Assembly (NCBI RefSeq): GCF_003573695.1
Contig: NC_039359.1
Coordinates: 94,423,275-94,487,274 of the forward strand
Direction of reading: 5' to 3'
From: Papaver somniferum
Taxonomy: Eukaryota > Streptophyta > Magnoliopsida > Ranunculales > Papaveraceae
Length of the DNA: 64,000 nt
Under the pieces are notes generated by a model that worked only from the letters and a program-made list of their open reading frames with translations, made no database searches and was not told where the DNA came from. Each line of letters begins with the position of its first letter. Position 1 is the first letter of the stretch. The position numbers and the translations under genes were made by a program. Shown here piece by piece: positions 45,707-56,819 of this stretch.

Positions 45707-47648
45707 GAACTCAATTTCAAGAGTAAAACAATCACTTTGACATAAATCTTAATAAAACTGGAAATATTAGCTCACAATTTATCCCAAGTAGTAACATTAA
45801 TAGCAATTAGCAAATCCTAATAAAGCTACAATTTTCTAATGAATTTGGTACTAATGAAACTTTTGTTTGGCCAAAAGCTCACCCGAATTCAGCTCCCTGA
45901 TGCAATTGCGTTGGATGCTTCACGGATGACAGGTAAATCTGATTCTTATCCTCTGTAAGCATGAAAAGTAATATAACAATTTAAATAATGCTGAAAGGCC
46001 TTTTAGTAAAGGGAAGAACCCAACTAAATGCCACTACCAATTCATTGAATAACAAAGGGACGCAGTTTCCCATAATCAGTTTCTAAGAAGACATACCATG
46101 TGCAGCGTAGATAATAATTCCTCCCACTTGACAAGGTATTCCACAACGCTTGGAACACGGCTTGGAAGCATAAATGGTTCACTGTCTTCTGTTAAAGTGG
46201 GTTGCACTTCACTGATTCACTGTCTAATCTCTTACCAATGTCATTTAGATGGCTCACCTGTAACAGCCAAAAAAGCATAACACCAAATTGTAATATCAAT
46301 GACATGAAAGTGCAATACATATTACAAAACAAGTAGAAGACTCATCTTTAGGTAGATAAATCGAGTACAAATCTAGCTTACCATGGAACTGTTGTGCTTG
46401 AGAACCCCCTAAAATCTAATTCTTCCTACTTATCTTCTTTTGACTAATCTTCTCAATATCTTCTCAAAAGAAACACAAACTAAATTCATTGTAAATCCAA
46501 CAAATTTTAGATCTAAATGATGGAATACTATCAACACAAGCCAAATCAAAACAAAAATAAACCCAAGAAAATCAATACAACCAGATTGCACACGAATATA
46601 GTAACCTAACTCACAACTCAGATCATAAAATTGAAATTAGAACCAAACCCATTATTTGAACTCCATGAAATCAAATGAAGAAGCATAAAAATTGAGGATT
46701 CTTGAAAAAACAAATTACTATATATATAAAAATCAGACTCATAGCATCAGCACTTACGAAGAATCTAGGGTTTTATAAACTCATATTCTTGGACTAGTCA
46801 GCAATAGGTCGTGCATAGAGTATAGAGATTTCGTTTTCTAGGGATCATGTCGGAGAAAATCAAACTTCTAGGGTTCAAATGGATTATTGAAAGATTGGGT
46901 TTGGTTTCTGAAGATCGGTTTGTTTCTGAGATATAGGTTTAGGAAAGATAACTCTGATTAATCTTGTTGAGAACAGATATTCGATTAAATATTATGACAA
47001 TGAATCGAATGGAAGAAAAAAAAAATCTGAGAGATCGAGAGAGAGAGAATATGTGTCCAGTAGTAGCAGAGGCAGGGATATAAATCAAAGAAAGGGGAAA
47101 ATATCTTCTAACCTTGGGCATATCGCCTAAAACTAAGACCACGGAAACAATATCCACAGTCCACACACGGACTTAATTGTATTTCTTTTAGAAGCTCCTC
47201 CGGTTTACTAAAATATCCCCTAGTATTAAGACTCCCAAGGGAGCTCTTATCACTTTTCCTAATTTTTTGTATAGAAACGTCTTTCCTTGGAAGCTCTATC
47301 AATTAAGAAAGTCCTAGGAAGTCATATTTATAAATCCCAAACAGACTTAAAATATCCATTTTCCACTAATGAACCCTTCTCCTTCACTTTGTGACCGAAA
47401 AAAGACTGAAACGATCATTTCTTGGTTTAGGCCAGGATTGTACAGATTGATCTCTCGAATCTAAAGTACTCTAGTGTAGTGCATTTGTTTAAGGTTTAGG
47501 CTCGTTTCTCACCCATATACCCAAATTTACCAAAACCGATAGAAACAGTTTTCACCCATAAACATCTACCAAAACAAGTTTCGGTTCTACCTCCATGTGA
47601 GTACTGTGCATAGTCACACTAGCTTTCCAAAATTAGGTTGACTAGGTA

Positions 47649-47798
47649 CTAGGATCGATTCCCCTTTGCCTAAAAACGTGTTGTACATGTCCATAGGATC
47701 GGTCCCCTTTATGCTATAAACTTGTTATACCTCATACAAGGATCGATTCTCCTTTGTGATGTGTTGCACCTCTTACTAGGATCGGTTCCCCTTTACCC
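47649..47798. repeat. Dyad array, AGGATCGGTTCC type (3' LTR)
   Basis: Four units of AGGATCG(A/G)TTCCCCTTT, each preceded by (A/C)T or AA, start near 47650, 47694, 47740 and 47777. GGATCGATTCC is close to a palindrome. The array lies upstream of the LTR TATA box in the direction of transcription. Confidence 0.8.
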
Positions 47799-48528
47799 AG
47801 AGTTGGTCTTACACAAATCACAAACTCGATCATACCATCTCAGGTGATTACTTAAGATCAGTTTCACTAATAAAAGTCATACCAACACGTAAGTCAAGCC
47901 TTTGTGAATAGTTTTACCAAGAACACAAACAAGTCATGAGCTGTTATACTAATCACACATATTGGTTGTTCAAAAGATGTAACAATACCAATAACGGATG
48001 GCGATTTCCTTTTCGATTCACAAAACATGTTCATGAATTTACTTCCTTAAAACACATGTGAAAACATTGTTTCCTACGATGAAATCCTCACCTCATATCC
48101 ATACATAATCACAATATAATTTAAACGATTATGTCGATGTCTTATCTATAAAGTTTAATGGTTAAGCAATAAACCTCGTATTGTATTCCTTAATACTATG
48201 TCTATCTAGAGTTCAATCATGCTTCACAGTTTTGTTTTCAATATGCACGACTTGAAAGATACGTTAGGGAATAAAACAGTTTAAGTCAAATATCACTAAC
48301 CTCAAGTGGAAGGATGATGTTGTCGTTGTAGCTCCTTGCTTCTTCACTTCTTCAAGTCTTCGCAATACTTGTAATGTCTCATATCCTAATACTTTCAAGC
48401 TAACCTATACGAAGTTGACTCTAGTACATAATCAAACAACTCTTTAAATGAGTTTTGATTCACTAAAATATGACAACCAATCTTGACATACCAACGCTTG
48501 GTGGGTTCAACCGATTTATGCTCTAACA

Positions 48529-50690
48529 ATCTCCCCCTTTGTCAATTTTAGTGACAAAACTCTTACATCATATGGATAAACAAGTTACAAGAATTCATTA
48601 CACATACGCTTGATTCCCGAATTCAACATCACAATAACCTGTATACATTCAATCCTTTAAATGTCGATGTTGACATTATAATAAAAGATAATACTCCCCC
48701 TAAAGGTAAGATAGGTATATTTTCAATCTGCACGTCTTTTATATTCACTTGGTAATGATATGTTACTCCCCCTTAGTTTATGCTTTCACTCTTTCATTAG
48801 ATAAACGTTTAAGCACCATTGTCCTTTTTCTTAGTGATACCAATCAATATAAAATCAATGCCAGTATCAATTGTTTACTCCATATATTTCTCCCCCTTTT
48901 TGTCACAAATGACAAAGAAACGAAAAAAATAAAGGAAAAACCGAAAAGAATCTTACAAATCTCAAAATAGACTTGCAACCTATAGAGTTAAGCACGAGGG
49001 TTCCACACACCATTTTTGATAACCAATATCAAAACCGAAACTACAAGTAGTTTTATTTTGATATGTTACTAAGGAAACAATTTTCCGAAACAATTTTCCC
49101 TAATAGTTTAGAAAATCAAAAATCAACTAAGCACCTTAGTTCCTTTGCTAAACCGATTGTACAAATACAACCGCTTTGTTCGATAAAACCAAAATAAAGA
49201 TAACTCTATTTTTCTCATCAAGTTCTAATTATCCATATAACTTAGACCTTTAAGTTTTAAACAAGACATAAACTAGGTTAGTTAACTAGCATTTCTTGTT
49301 AAGGAATTCGAGTAGACTTGAGTAACCGAAACCTCCACTTTGATAAGTTTAACTAAGATCAGAATTAACTTAGTTTCTCTTATTCGGAATCGAATTGGAC
49401 TAAACAACCCATCCCGTAAACTTTTTCTTTCGTTAATCCATAAATAATTCATACAAACCAAATAAATCAACTTGCATAATTATTCACCTCAACCGGAAAC
49501 AAATGAAACAACATAGACATTAAAGCACCGCAATTGCACCGAAATTTTGTAAGCCTAAACAATTGATACCACACAATAAAGCAAGATAACAATAGTTTTT
49601 CTTAATCGAATCACACACACATCCATACACAAATAATGGAATAAAACATCAATTGTACCGAAACTTTGTTAAGCAAAAGCAATAAATATATGAAATAAAA
49701 TCATGTTTTTCTTAAACAGGAAAATAATTAACTAACAAGATTGTTACCTCAAATTTCGCATCCAATTCTCCAATATGTTTGCATCTTCTTCCAGGGAGAA
49801 TTGATATCGAAGTATCATTATGTTGTCATCCTTATGCAAAACAAAAGAATAACAACAACCAACCTTTACCAAAGAAAGGTTGAAAATCGGTTTTAACAAT
49901 TACAAGCAAAAGTTGAAAACTGCCGAAACATATATGCTTTTATGCTAAACCAAAACCGATTCAACATATTGTGACTTTTCACATATTTTTTATATCAGAA
50001 CCCCTCATGATCCTTTGATAAAGCCTACCAACATGGGATAGAACTTAATCCTGTTAAATCAAAAAGGCACCCAAACCATAAGGGTTCACAACATTATGAG
50101 ATCGAATGTCAAGGTAGTAAAACCAAAAACATACATCTCATAAATCAATTTGCAATACACCATAAATATTCAATATGAAATCAAGTATTGCAATTATCTC
50201 TATCTTGTAGGGAATTGAATTGCGAAAACAACGCAAAAAGAATGAGGTCATTCCGAGTTAGGACAAAGAAGTTATGGGCAAAACAGTTTTACACTTCTTC
50301 GTATGGGGACCTCTCACTAGGATTGGTTACCCATATTGCACCTATCTCTAGGATCGGTACCCATGTGTTGCTAGTGAAGGATCACAATACTAAACTTTTT
50401 TTGACATAATTTTTGCATACAATGTCCGAATTTAGTGATTTTTGGCTCGTTTTAACCGTAAAAACAAGATCTACACGTATATGATCAGTAGATATCAACA
50501 TCATAAACTCACAATTACGGTTTCTATCAAAACCTCAAATATAGATAGATAAAGTATGAGTATAGAAGAAAAGAAATCTCCTAAATATGTTAATTAGTCA
50601 TATAATAACCGAGAGATCATGTGCTCAGTTTCATATGCTTCCTCACCTTTAAAAAAGTTGAGAACCAAGGTGAGTATGCACATTCTAACA
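48529..50690 (-). other. SIRE-like 3' non-coding region
   Basis: No protein homology found. Several (A/G)CTCCCCCTT motifs occur (48530, 48693, 48766, 48890); read on the minus strand they are AAGGGGGAG, polypurine-like. Two AGGATTGGTTACCC/AGGATCGGTACCC motifs at 50319 and 50351 recall the LTR dyad array. Confidence 0.6.
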
Positions 50691-50693
50691 CAA

Positions 50694-51427
50694 CTAGGCT
50701 ATGTTGAGTTGATCCTTGTCTTGTTCGTCACGAGTGACTAAGACAAAATCACCATTCTTGACATCTTGCTTGGTTTGTTTTCTCTTGTTCCATCTCTTGT
50801 TTTTCTTCTTTGACTTGTGATGAAGAGTGTCATTATCACAACGTTCACTAGTACAAGAGATTTCAGACATGATGTATTTCTTTAGTCTTTCAAGAAGACT
50901 CTTATAATTATTGTCACCAACAATTAACAACTGAGAGTCATTCTTGTGACTAACTTTTGGTCCCTTCTTGGCTATAGAGGACTTCGGGACCCATTTAGAG
51001 TTGGGCTTCACAGGAGTAGCCTTCTCCTTCATACCATTAGGATCATTGTCCTTTTGAATCCCTTTCTCCAATTTGGAACATCAGATCTTGTCTTTGCATT
51101 TACAAAGTTATCTCTCTTTCTATATTCGGGTCTTTTATGAGATGACCTTTTCGAGTGATATGAAAAATTTGAAATATCATTATAATAATTCTTTTTCCTA
51201 AAATTAAGACAATACCGATCTGAGTTCCTTTGGGGAGAAATCTTAGCCAATTCGTTTGATACAAAAGAAAGTGTGTCTTTTAACTTACAAATATTGCATC
51301 CCCATTCTACATGCCCTTTATTACCACATTAACTACAATGCTTAGTAACATACGAAGTGTGAGTTTTAATGTTACCTTTTTGTGGATCCTCTTGCATTAG
51401 AGATCGACGATTTTTCTTCTTCTTCTT

Positions 51428-51458
<31 letters not shown>

Positions 51459-52362
51459 TTCTTATTCTCATTGTTGGTTTCTTGACATTAGCAGAAGTGC
51501 TCTCTTTGATTGTTGCTGGTTGAACACAATTCTTAGACTTGACTGGTTTTACTTCTCTACAAGAAATACGAGCATCGTTTACATCGGTGGAAGCCTCTGG
51601 TTTAGAAGAATTTGTAGTTTTAACGAATTTTACCTCTTTGCTAATATTTGAAGCATATATTCCCTTATAGCCCAATCCTCGTGTATCACGATGATTTCTG
51701 CTTGCTTCTAACATTGAGGTTAACTTTTTTATGCTATCATTGAACTTTTTCAAGTATAAATTTTCTCCTTCCAACGTCTTGATTTTATCAAGAGCAACAT
51801 CCAGCTCAACCTCAAGGCATTTTTCTCGTGAGAGATATGTACCTTGCTTCTCTTCAAAACTCTTTTACTGAGAGTTAATCCTTGCTTTAGATTCAGCAAG
51901 TTTCTCTTCCAAGGATTGAATCTCCAAGGAAGATATATTCTTGGGAGAATCTAATTCCGTTGTCACGGAGGAAAGATCATGAACAAGTTGTTCATTTTCA
52001 TCTTGCAAACAACCTAATTCTTCTAGAAGTTTTCCTTATCTTTTTAGATCAAGAGTGAGTTCAGTTGCACAAGAGTCAAAATATTCTTTTAACTCTTGTA
52101 GCTCGGAATTTTTTACACTCACATGATCAACCTTTTCATCTCCTACAAAATATTTTTCAGACTCGAGGTCCTTGATCATCAGTACATGACTTAACTTAAT
52201 CTCATCTTGAGAATATTCAGAAGTATTTTCAACTGAGCTCGTAGAACTCGATGAGGATGTCCCTTCTAAGCATTTTTTATAATCAAGACTTCCAAATTCT
52301 TGCGATACGTTAACTGAATCCTTCTTAAGTTTTCGCTCTCGCTTAACTTTCTTTTGACTCAT
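50694..52362 (-). pseudogene. SIRE-like gag, C-terminal part (broken)
   Basis: From 52362: MSQKKVKRERKLKKDSVNVSQEFGS..., then an acidic and coiled-coil-like region (51397-51774), then a basic region. A CCHC zinc knuckle is seen at about 51295-51345 as C-S-stop-C-GNKG-H-VEWG-C, with one stop codon (TAA) in the knuckle; it is followed by NICKLKDTLSFVSNELAKI. The basic tail ends at 50694. The usual N-terminal gag (UBN2) domain is absent. Frames change at least three times. A (TTC)n tract sits at 51413-51459. Confidence 0.7.
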
Positions 52363-52415
52363 ATCTTATAGGTTGGATCGTACCCAAACACAGATTGTTA
52401 GATCTTTCGTGTTTG

Positions 52416-52430
52416 CCTGCTCTGATACCA
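52416..52430 (-). other. Primer binding site (tRNA-iMet type)
   Basis: TGGTATCAGAGCAGG on the minus strand, two bases after the 5' LTR end (TTTTCA), matches the start of the standard initiator-tRNA-Met complementary site TGGTATCAGAGC. Confidence 0.88.
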
Positions 52431-52451
52431 ATTGAAAAGGCGAGGGTACCT

Positions 52452-53652
52452 TGATGGGATTTAATTATAATACCGCAAGTGCACGGCTATCGATGAGATG
52501 GTACGCAGAATACAGGTTCGTTCCACAAGGACCAAATAATTGTTATCTCTGAATTCCTAATTAAAATAAAAATAATAAAGGAAGTGATATTAATAAATCT
52601 AGGAAAATAAACAAACTAGTAAAGAAAAGAATACTAGGGTTTTGGATTCCACCATACTAATCATGTAAAGTTCTCATTTCATCTCTAAAAAATATTCATA
52701 TTATCACAAGACAGTATCGAAACCAATCTCATATCTCGGAAAATGCTGCAATTAAAATAAATATACAACTTTTGTTGCAAACCTAAAATAGTATAATTTT
52801 CTTCGCTTATAAAATATCAATAGCCGAAGACTATTCAAAACGGTTTAAAGAACGAAGCTTTTTAGAAGAGAAATTAATAAAACAATTTAAACCAAAAGAA
52901 TATTTCATTAGATAATACCTTAGGTTCTTACATATCATAATTGGCTATCTCCTCTGCCCCAACGGAGAAATTACTCCATTATTACAAAAGAAAATTAAAA
53001 GAATGAAATAGAAACTCTATTCTTTTCCTTAGACACCGGATTCCCTTTTTCCTTGTATCCACAACGTATTTATGGATTCCAAAGGAAAATAATTTCCTTT
53101 TCTATTTATCAGTACCACATTATCACCAATGAAAATGCGCCACATGTCAATACAATGCAAATTCCTCCAATAAGATATTGCCACGCGTCAAATAGTATAA
53201 TTCTCATGCAGTTGTAATTGAGAATTATTTATTCTTTATTAAATCCAACCACAGAGTATTATTCTTTCCATACTCTTCATATATTTAATTTCCTTTAATT
53301 ACTCCATGCAGATTTCTTACCAACACCTTTATTTCTTCATTATAAGTAAAATATATTTTTAATATCTTGAAAACGATGTCGACATAATGGGCTCCACACT
53401 TTCCACACTCTCATATCCAAATAATTGGACCAAATGAAATGATTCTACATTTTCTTCCTTTTGGGCCTAACCTATTAAATTATAAGTCACTTCATTTCCT
53501 CCATTTTACGAGCGAAATTTCACATTTTAGTCCATCGAGCTTTATTTCCCAAAAAACACCTACAAAAACACAAAATAGCAAAATAAGTACAAAAATGGGT
53601 ACTAATAATATAGAAAATAGATATAAAATTAGACACATAATTGCGTCTATCA
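52452..53652 (-). mobile_element. Solo LTR (Gypsy) inserted near the end of the 5' LTR
   Basis: 1201 bases, minus-strand TGATAGACGC...CCCATCA. Flanks are TACCT (52447-52451) and TACCC (53653-53657), a target duplication with one mismatch. The undisturbed copy at 39651-39662 reads GGTACCCAAGTATACC and shows the empty site. The first ~115 bases match the 3' LTR at 3807. Near the other end the element has CCGTGCACTTGCGGTATTA, typical of Athila/Tat LTR ends. Confidence 0.9.
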
Positions 53653-55516
53653 TACCCAAATATACCTCAAGCTAAAACTTTTCTTACCTATAAGTTCTTT
53701 CTCCAAAAGCGATTGTCTATGGATTAAGTCGAGACAATGCAACAAATCGGTTCACACTTTGTGTGATCGTCTATGGATACGAGATCGAGACAATACAACA
53801 ACGAAGTATGTTTACTTGATAAAAGGTTCAGACTTAACCAAACACAATAGGATTGCTATCAAGTAAATAGGAATTAACGTTTGTGTAATTTACTTTAAAT
53901 TATAATAACAAATAATTATAATTACGGAAAATAAAAGTGAATGACACAGCAAGATTTTGTTAACGAGGAAACCGCAAATGCAGAAAAACCCCGGGACCTT
54001 GTACAGAATTGAATACTCTCAGGATTAAGCCACTATACAAAATAAACCAACTTCGTATAGTTGAGACCAAACAACTAAACCTATAGTTCACCTAGTTACG
54101 TCTGTATTCCCACGCCTCCAACTTATGAATAAGTCACGTACTTGGAACAATTCCTTTGGTTCGTGTTCCAAATAGTAAAGGAACAACAAATCTGTTTGGT
54201 AGCAACTTTATTCAACCAAGTGATGTGACTTCGACAAAGGCTCTTGTTATCTCATATAAACTCCTTCGTCAGGTTCTTAGATCTATCTTATTCTCAACTA
54301 CCGAAGTAATTGTTAAGATTTTGATATCAATACTTTTAATCACAAAGAATTGTATTGATGCCGATCTACACAACTAATCAATCCAATCTACCACAAGGAT
54401 AAACCGATTATAGTTGGATCCTCTATACAGAAACAATTATTGTGCACACCAAAGATTATGAACCCCGAATCAGAAATATTCAATATCTTCTTTGTCTTCA
54501 AATCTTCTTAGATCTTCAATAAGCACCTGCACACAACAACTTGAATCTCTTGTGATCAATCACGCACAGAACGAAGTCTGTTAACAATGAATTATCACAG
54601 GACGTCTTTAGATCTACAAACAGTTTAAAGATCCCTGTCGAAACTTCGATCTAGTTTGAGTGAATTTTATATCAGAAGAGAAGATTCTCAAGCATAAACA
54701 AACTATGTGCAATCAAAGTTCAACTACCGCTAGTCAATCAAATCAATCGAAAACAAAAGATAAACCGAAATTATCTAGTTTCCCACCAACGGTACTAATA
54801 GAGCTTCTCAATCCCAAAGAAGACTTTAAACTGAGCGGTCGTAAGAGATTTCGCCTAATTAGGTTACTCTCCTCTCAGAATAGGTGGCTACACCAGTAAA
54901 AACACAACCAAGGAAGTTTGCTGTCACGAAGGATTAGTTTGCTAGAAATGCAAACTTCAAGTATTTATAGACAAGGATGTTTGGACACCAAGGAATCTCC
55001 AAAAACGAAAATATTCTCAAGATATGCAATAAAGTCCAGATTCGGTTTTCATAATTCTTGAAAATGCTCTGTCCAAAATAATGACCGAAAATCTCTTTGG
55101 AAAATCTCTAACTAGTAAATGCACATTACTAATTCTTATTTTTCTAAAATAAAATTAACAACCTTAATTAAAAGATTCTTAACTTATTTATGTTTCGATC
55201 CTGGGACTTTTTTCCTTTAGCTATTAAGGAATAACTTTGAACAATTAAAGATAAGCATTACTGCACATGTTCAAAGTATGTCGACATCCTTACTTTGTAA
55301 GTCCTTTTTCATACTTACAATCTTGAAACCGATTTGCCACACTTCGAAACAAGTTTAGAATTGGTTCATCCGACTTTCAAGAATTATGTGATTGATCAAG
55401 GACACTCAATCACAAATCATGGGTTTAACGGTTCTACCAAAACAAGTTTCGGTTCTACCTCCATGTGAGTACTGTGCATAGTCACGCTAGCTTTCCGAAA
55501 TTCGGTTAACTAGGTA

Positions 55517-55724
55517 CTAGGATCGGTTCCCCACATATATATGGTATCTAACTTGAATTTGTTGCACATGTCCATAGGATAGGGTTCTCTTTTGCCTAAA
55601 AACGTGTTGTATATGTCCATAGGATCGGTTATCCTTTCTGCTATAAACTTGTCGCACCTCATACAAGGATCGATTCCCCTTTGCGATGTGTTGCACCTCT
55701 TACTAGGATCGGTTCCCCTTTACC
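55517..55724. repeat. Dyad array, AGGATCGGTTCC type (5' LTR)
   Basis: Five units: about 55519, 55576, 55621, 55665 and 55704, each AGGAT(C/A)G(G/A)TT(C/A)(C/T)C-like. The 3' LTR has four; the extra one lies at the left, by AGGTACTAGGATCGG. Unit spacing is 39-57 bases. Confidence 0.8.
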
Positions 55725-56469
55725 TATAGTTAGTCTTATACAAATCACAAACTCGATCATACCATCTCAGGTGATTACTTAAGATCGGTTTCACTAATAA
55801 AAGTCACACCAATACATAAGTCAGGCCTTTGTGAATAGTTTTACCAAGAACACAAACACGTCATGAGTGGTTATACTAATCACACATATTGGTTGTTCAA
55901 AAGATATGCAATGAATAACAGTACCAATAACGGATGGCGATTTACTTTTCGATTCACAAAACATGTTCATGAATTTACTTCCTTAAAACACATGTGAAAA
56001 CATTGTTTCCTAGGATGAAATCCTCACCTCATATCCATACATAATCACAATAGCATTTAAACGATTATGTCGATGTCTTATCTATAAAGTTTAATGGTTA
56101 AGCAATAAACCTCGTATTGTATTCCTTAATACTATGTCTATCTAAAGTTCAATCATGCTTCGTAATTTTGTTTTCAATATGCACGACTTGAAAGATACGT
56201 TAGGGAATGAAGCTGTTCAAGTCAAATATATCTAACCTCAAGTGGAAGGATAATGTTGTCGTTGTAGCTCCTTGCTTCTTCACTTCTTCAAGTCTTCGCA
56301 ATACTTGTAATGTCTCATATCCTAATACTTTCAAGCTAACCTATACGAAGTTGACTCTAGTACATAATCAAGCGACTCTTTAAATGAGTTTTGATGCACT
56401 AAAATATGACAACCAAACTTGACATAGCAACGCTTGGTGGGTTCAACCGAGCTATGTTGTAACACACTC

Positions 56470-56814
56470 AACCAAACTTACCAAACCCTAATGTCAGTAT
56501 TAAAGCATATATTGTTACCAATACTCGTGTAGTTGATTCTGAAGGATGTAAATGACCCACTAATCCACATCAACCGGAAGCAAATCAAGTAGCGGAAATA
56601 AATATAAAACCATACTCGCGGCAAAAGTATATACGTTGGTAAAACTCGTCAAGACCAAGAAAGCTTTTATTATGGAGAAAACGTCAACATAAAAGTTCTA
56701 CAATCTCAGGCGCCCAGATATCAACAAGCCAGAGCCACGCCTTTGTAAAGTTATTTTGTGGTGCGTATAACCGAAGCCTTAATACTTCGTGATTGAGTCT
56801 GATTTGAATGGAAT
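56470..56814. other. Unassigned spacer between two LTR insertions
   Basis: No domain recognised. The composition (AAAACGTCAACATAAAAGTTC, near 56678-56698) suggests an older retroelement fragment into which the next solo LTR inserted. Confidence 0.3.
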
Positions 56815-56819
56815 CACGG

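Larger units (their letters stand above)
43723..47371. mobile_element. CACTA (En/Spm-type) DNA transposon, non-autonomous, with captured exons
   Basis: 3649 bases. The left end is CACTAGTAGAAAAT and the right end complements CATTAGTGGAAAAT (12 of 14 match). AAC is duplicated at 43720-43722 and 47372-47374, the 3-base target duplication of this superfamily. Subterminal GACTGTGTTTGGG-like motifs occur at 43780 and 43829, and inverted near 47338. No transposase is recognisable. Inside are stretches with splice-site context and protein-like reading on the minus strand (44050-44140 and 45530-45705), as in gene-capturing CACTA elements. Removing it rejoins the solo-LTR sequence. Confidence 0.85.
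41426..47564 (+). mobile_element. Gypsy-like solo LTR interrupted by a CACTA element
   Basis: TG at 41426 and CA at 47564, with TCTAC duplicated at 41421-41425 and 47565-47569. Without the CACTA insertion it is about 2.49 kb. A plus-strand TATA box (TGTATAAATAGG) lies at about 43527-43538, which sets the orientation. U3 contains three tandem repeats carrying ACCAATCA (42120-42290) and a GCCAACATGCCAAACGTGCCA-type repeat. No internal coding region or second LTR is present, so it is a solo LTR. Assignment to Gypsy rests on general appearance only. Confidence 0.82.
39641..48528 (-). repeat. 3' LTR of the SIRE-like element, split by an insertion
   Basis: Pieces 39641-41420 and 47570-48528 align with 53658-55436 and 55437-56464 of the other LTR. 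The break is a 6139-base insertion with TCTAC duplicated at both edges. TATAAATA (minus) is at 40951-40958. The GAGGAAACCGCAAATCCAG and CCCCGGGACC segment is at 39951-39984. The dyad array is at 47649-47798. Confidence 0.9.
39641..56464 (-). mobile_element. SIRE-like Copia derivative without pol, with nested insertions
   Basis: A 16.8-kb unit on the minus strand bounded by CACTC at 39636-39640 and 56465-56469 (exact 5-base duplication). Its LTRs are 39641-48528 and 52433-56464; without nested insertions they are about 2744 and 2826 bases. After the 5' LTR comes TGGTATCAGAGCAGG (52416-52430), a tRNA-iMet primer binding site. Before the 3' LTR comes the polypurine tract AAAGGGGGAGAT (48529-48540). 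The 3904-base interior holds only part of gag and a 2-kb non-coding stretch rich in CTCCCCCTT on the plus strand, as in SIRE/Maximus elements. No protease, integrase or RT is seen, so movement would need outside enzymes. Confidence 0.9.
52433..56464 (-). repeat. 5' LTR of the SIRE-like element, split by a solo LTR
   Basis: Begins TGTTACAACATAGC at 56464 and ends TTTTCA at 52433. A solo LTR (52452-53652) lies 19 bases from its end. TATAAATA (minus) is at 54962-54969. The dyad array is at 55517-55724. The rest matches the 3' LTR at high identity. Confidence 0.9.

Noticed and set aside
47461..47480. Alternative right end of the CACTA element at CTAGTGTAGTG
   Set aside because: No AAC duplication and no match to the left-end TTTTCTACTAGTG complement; 47371 fits both.
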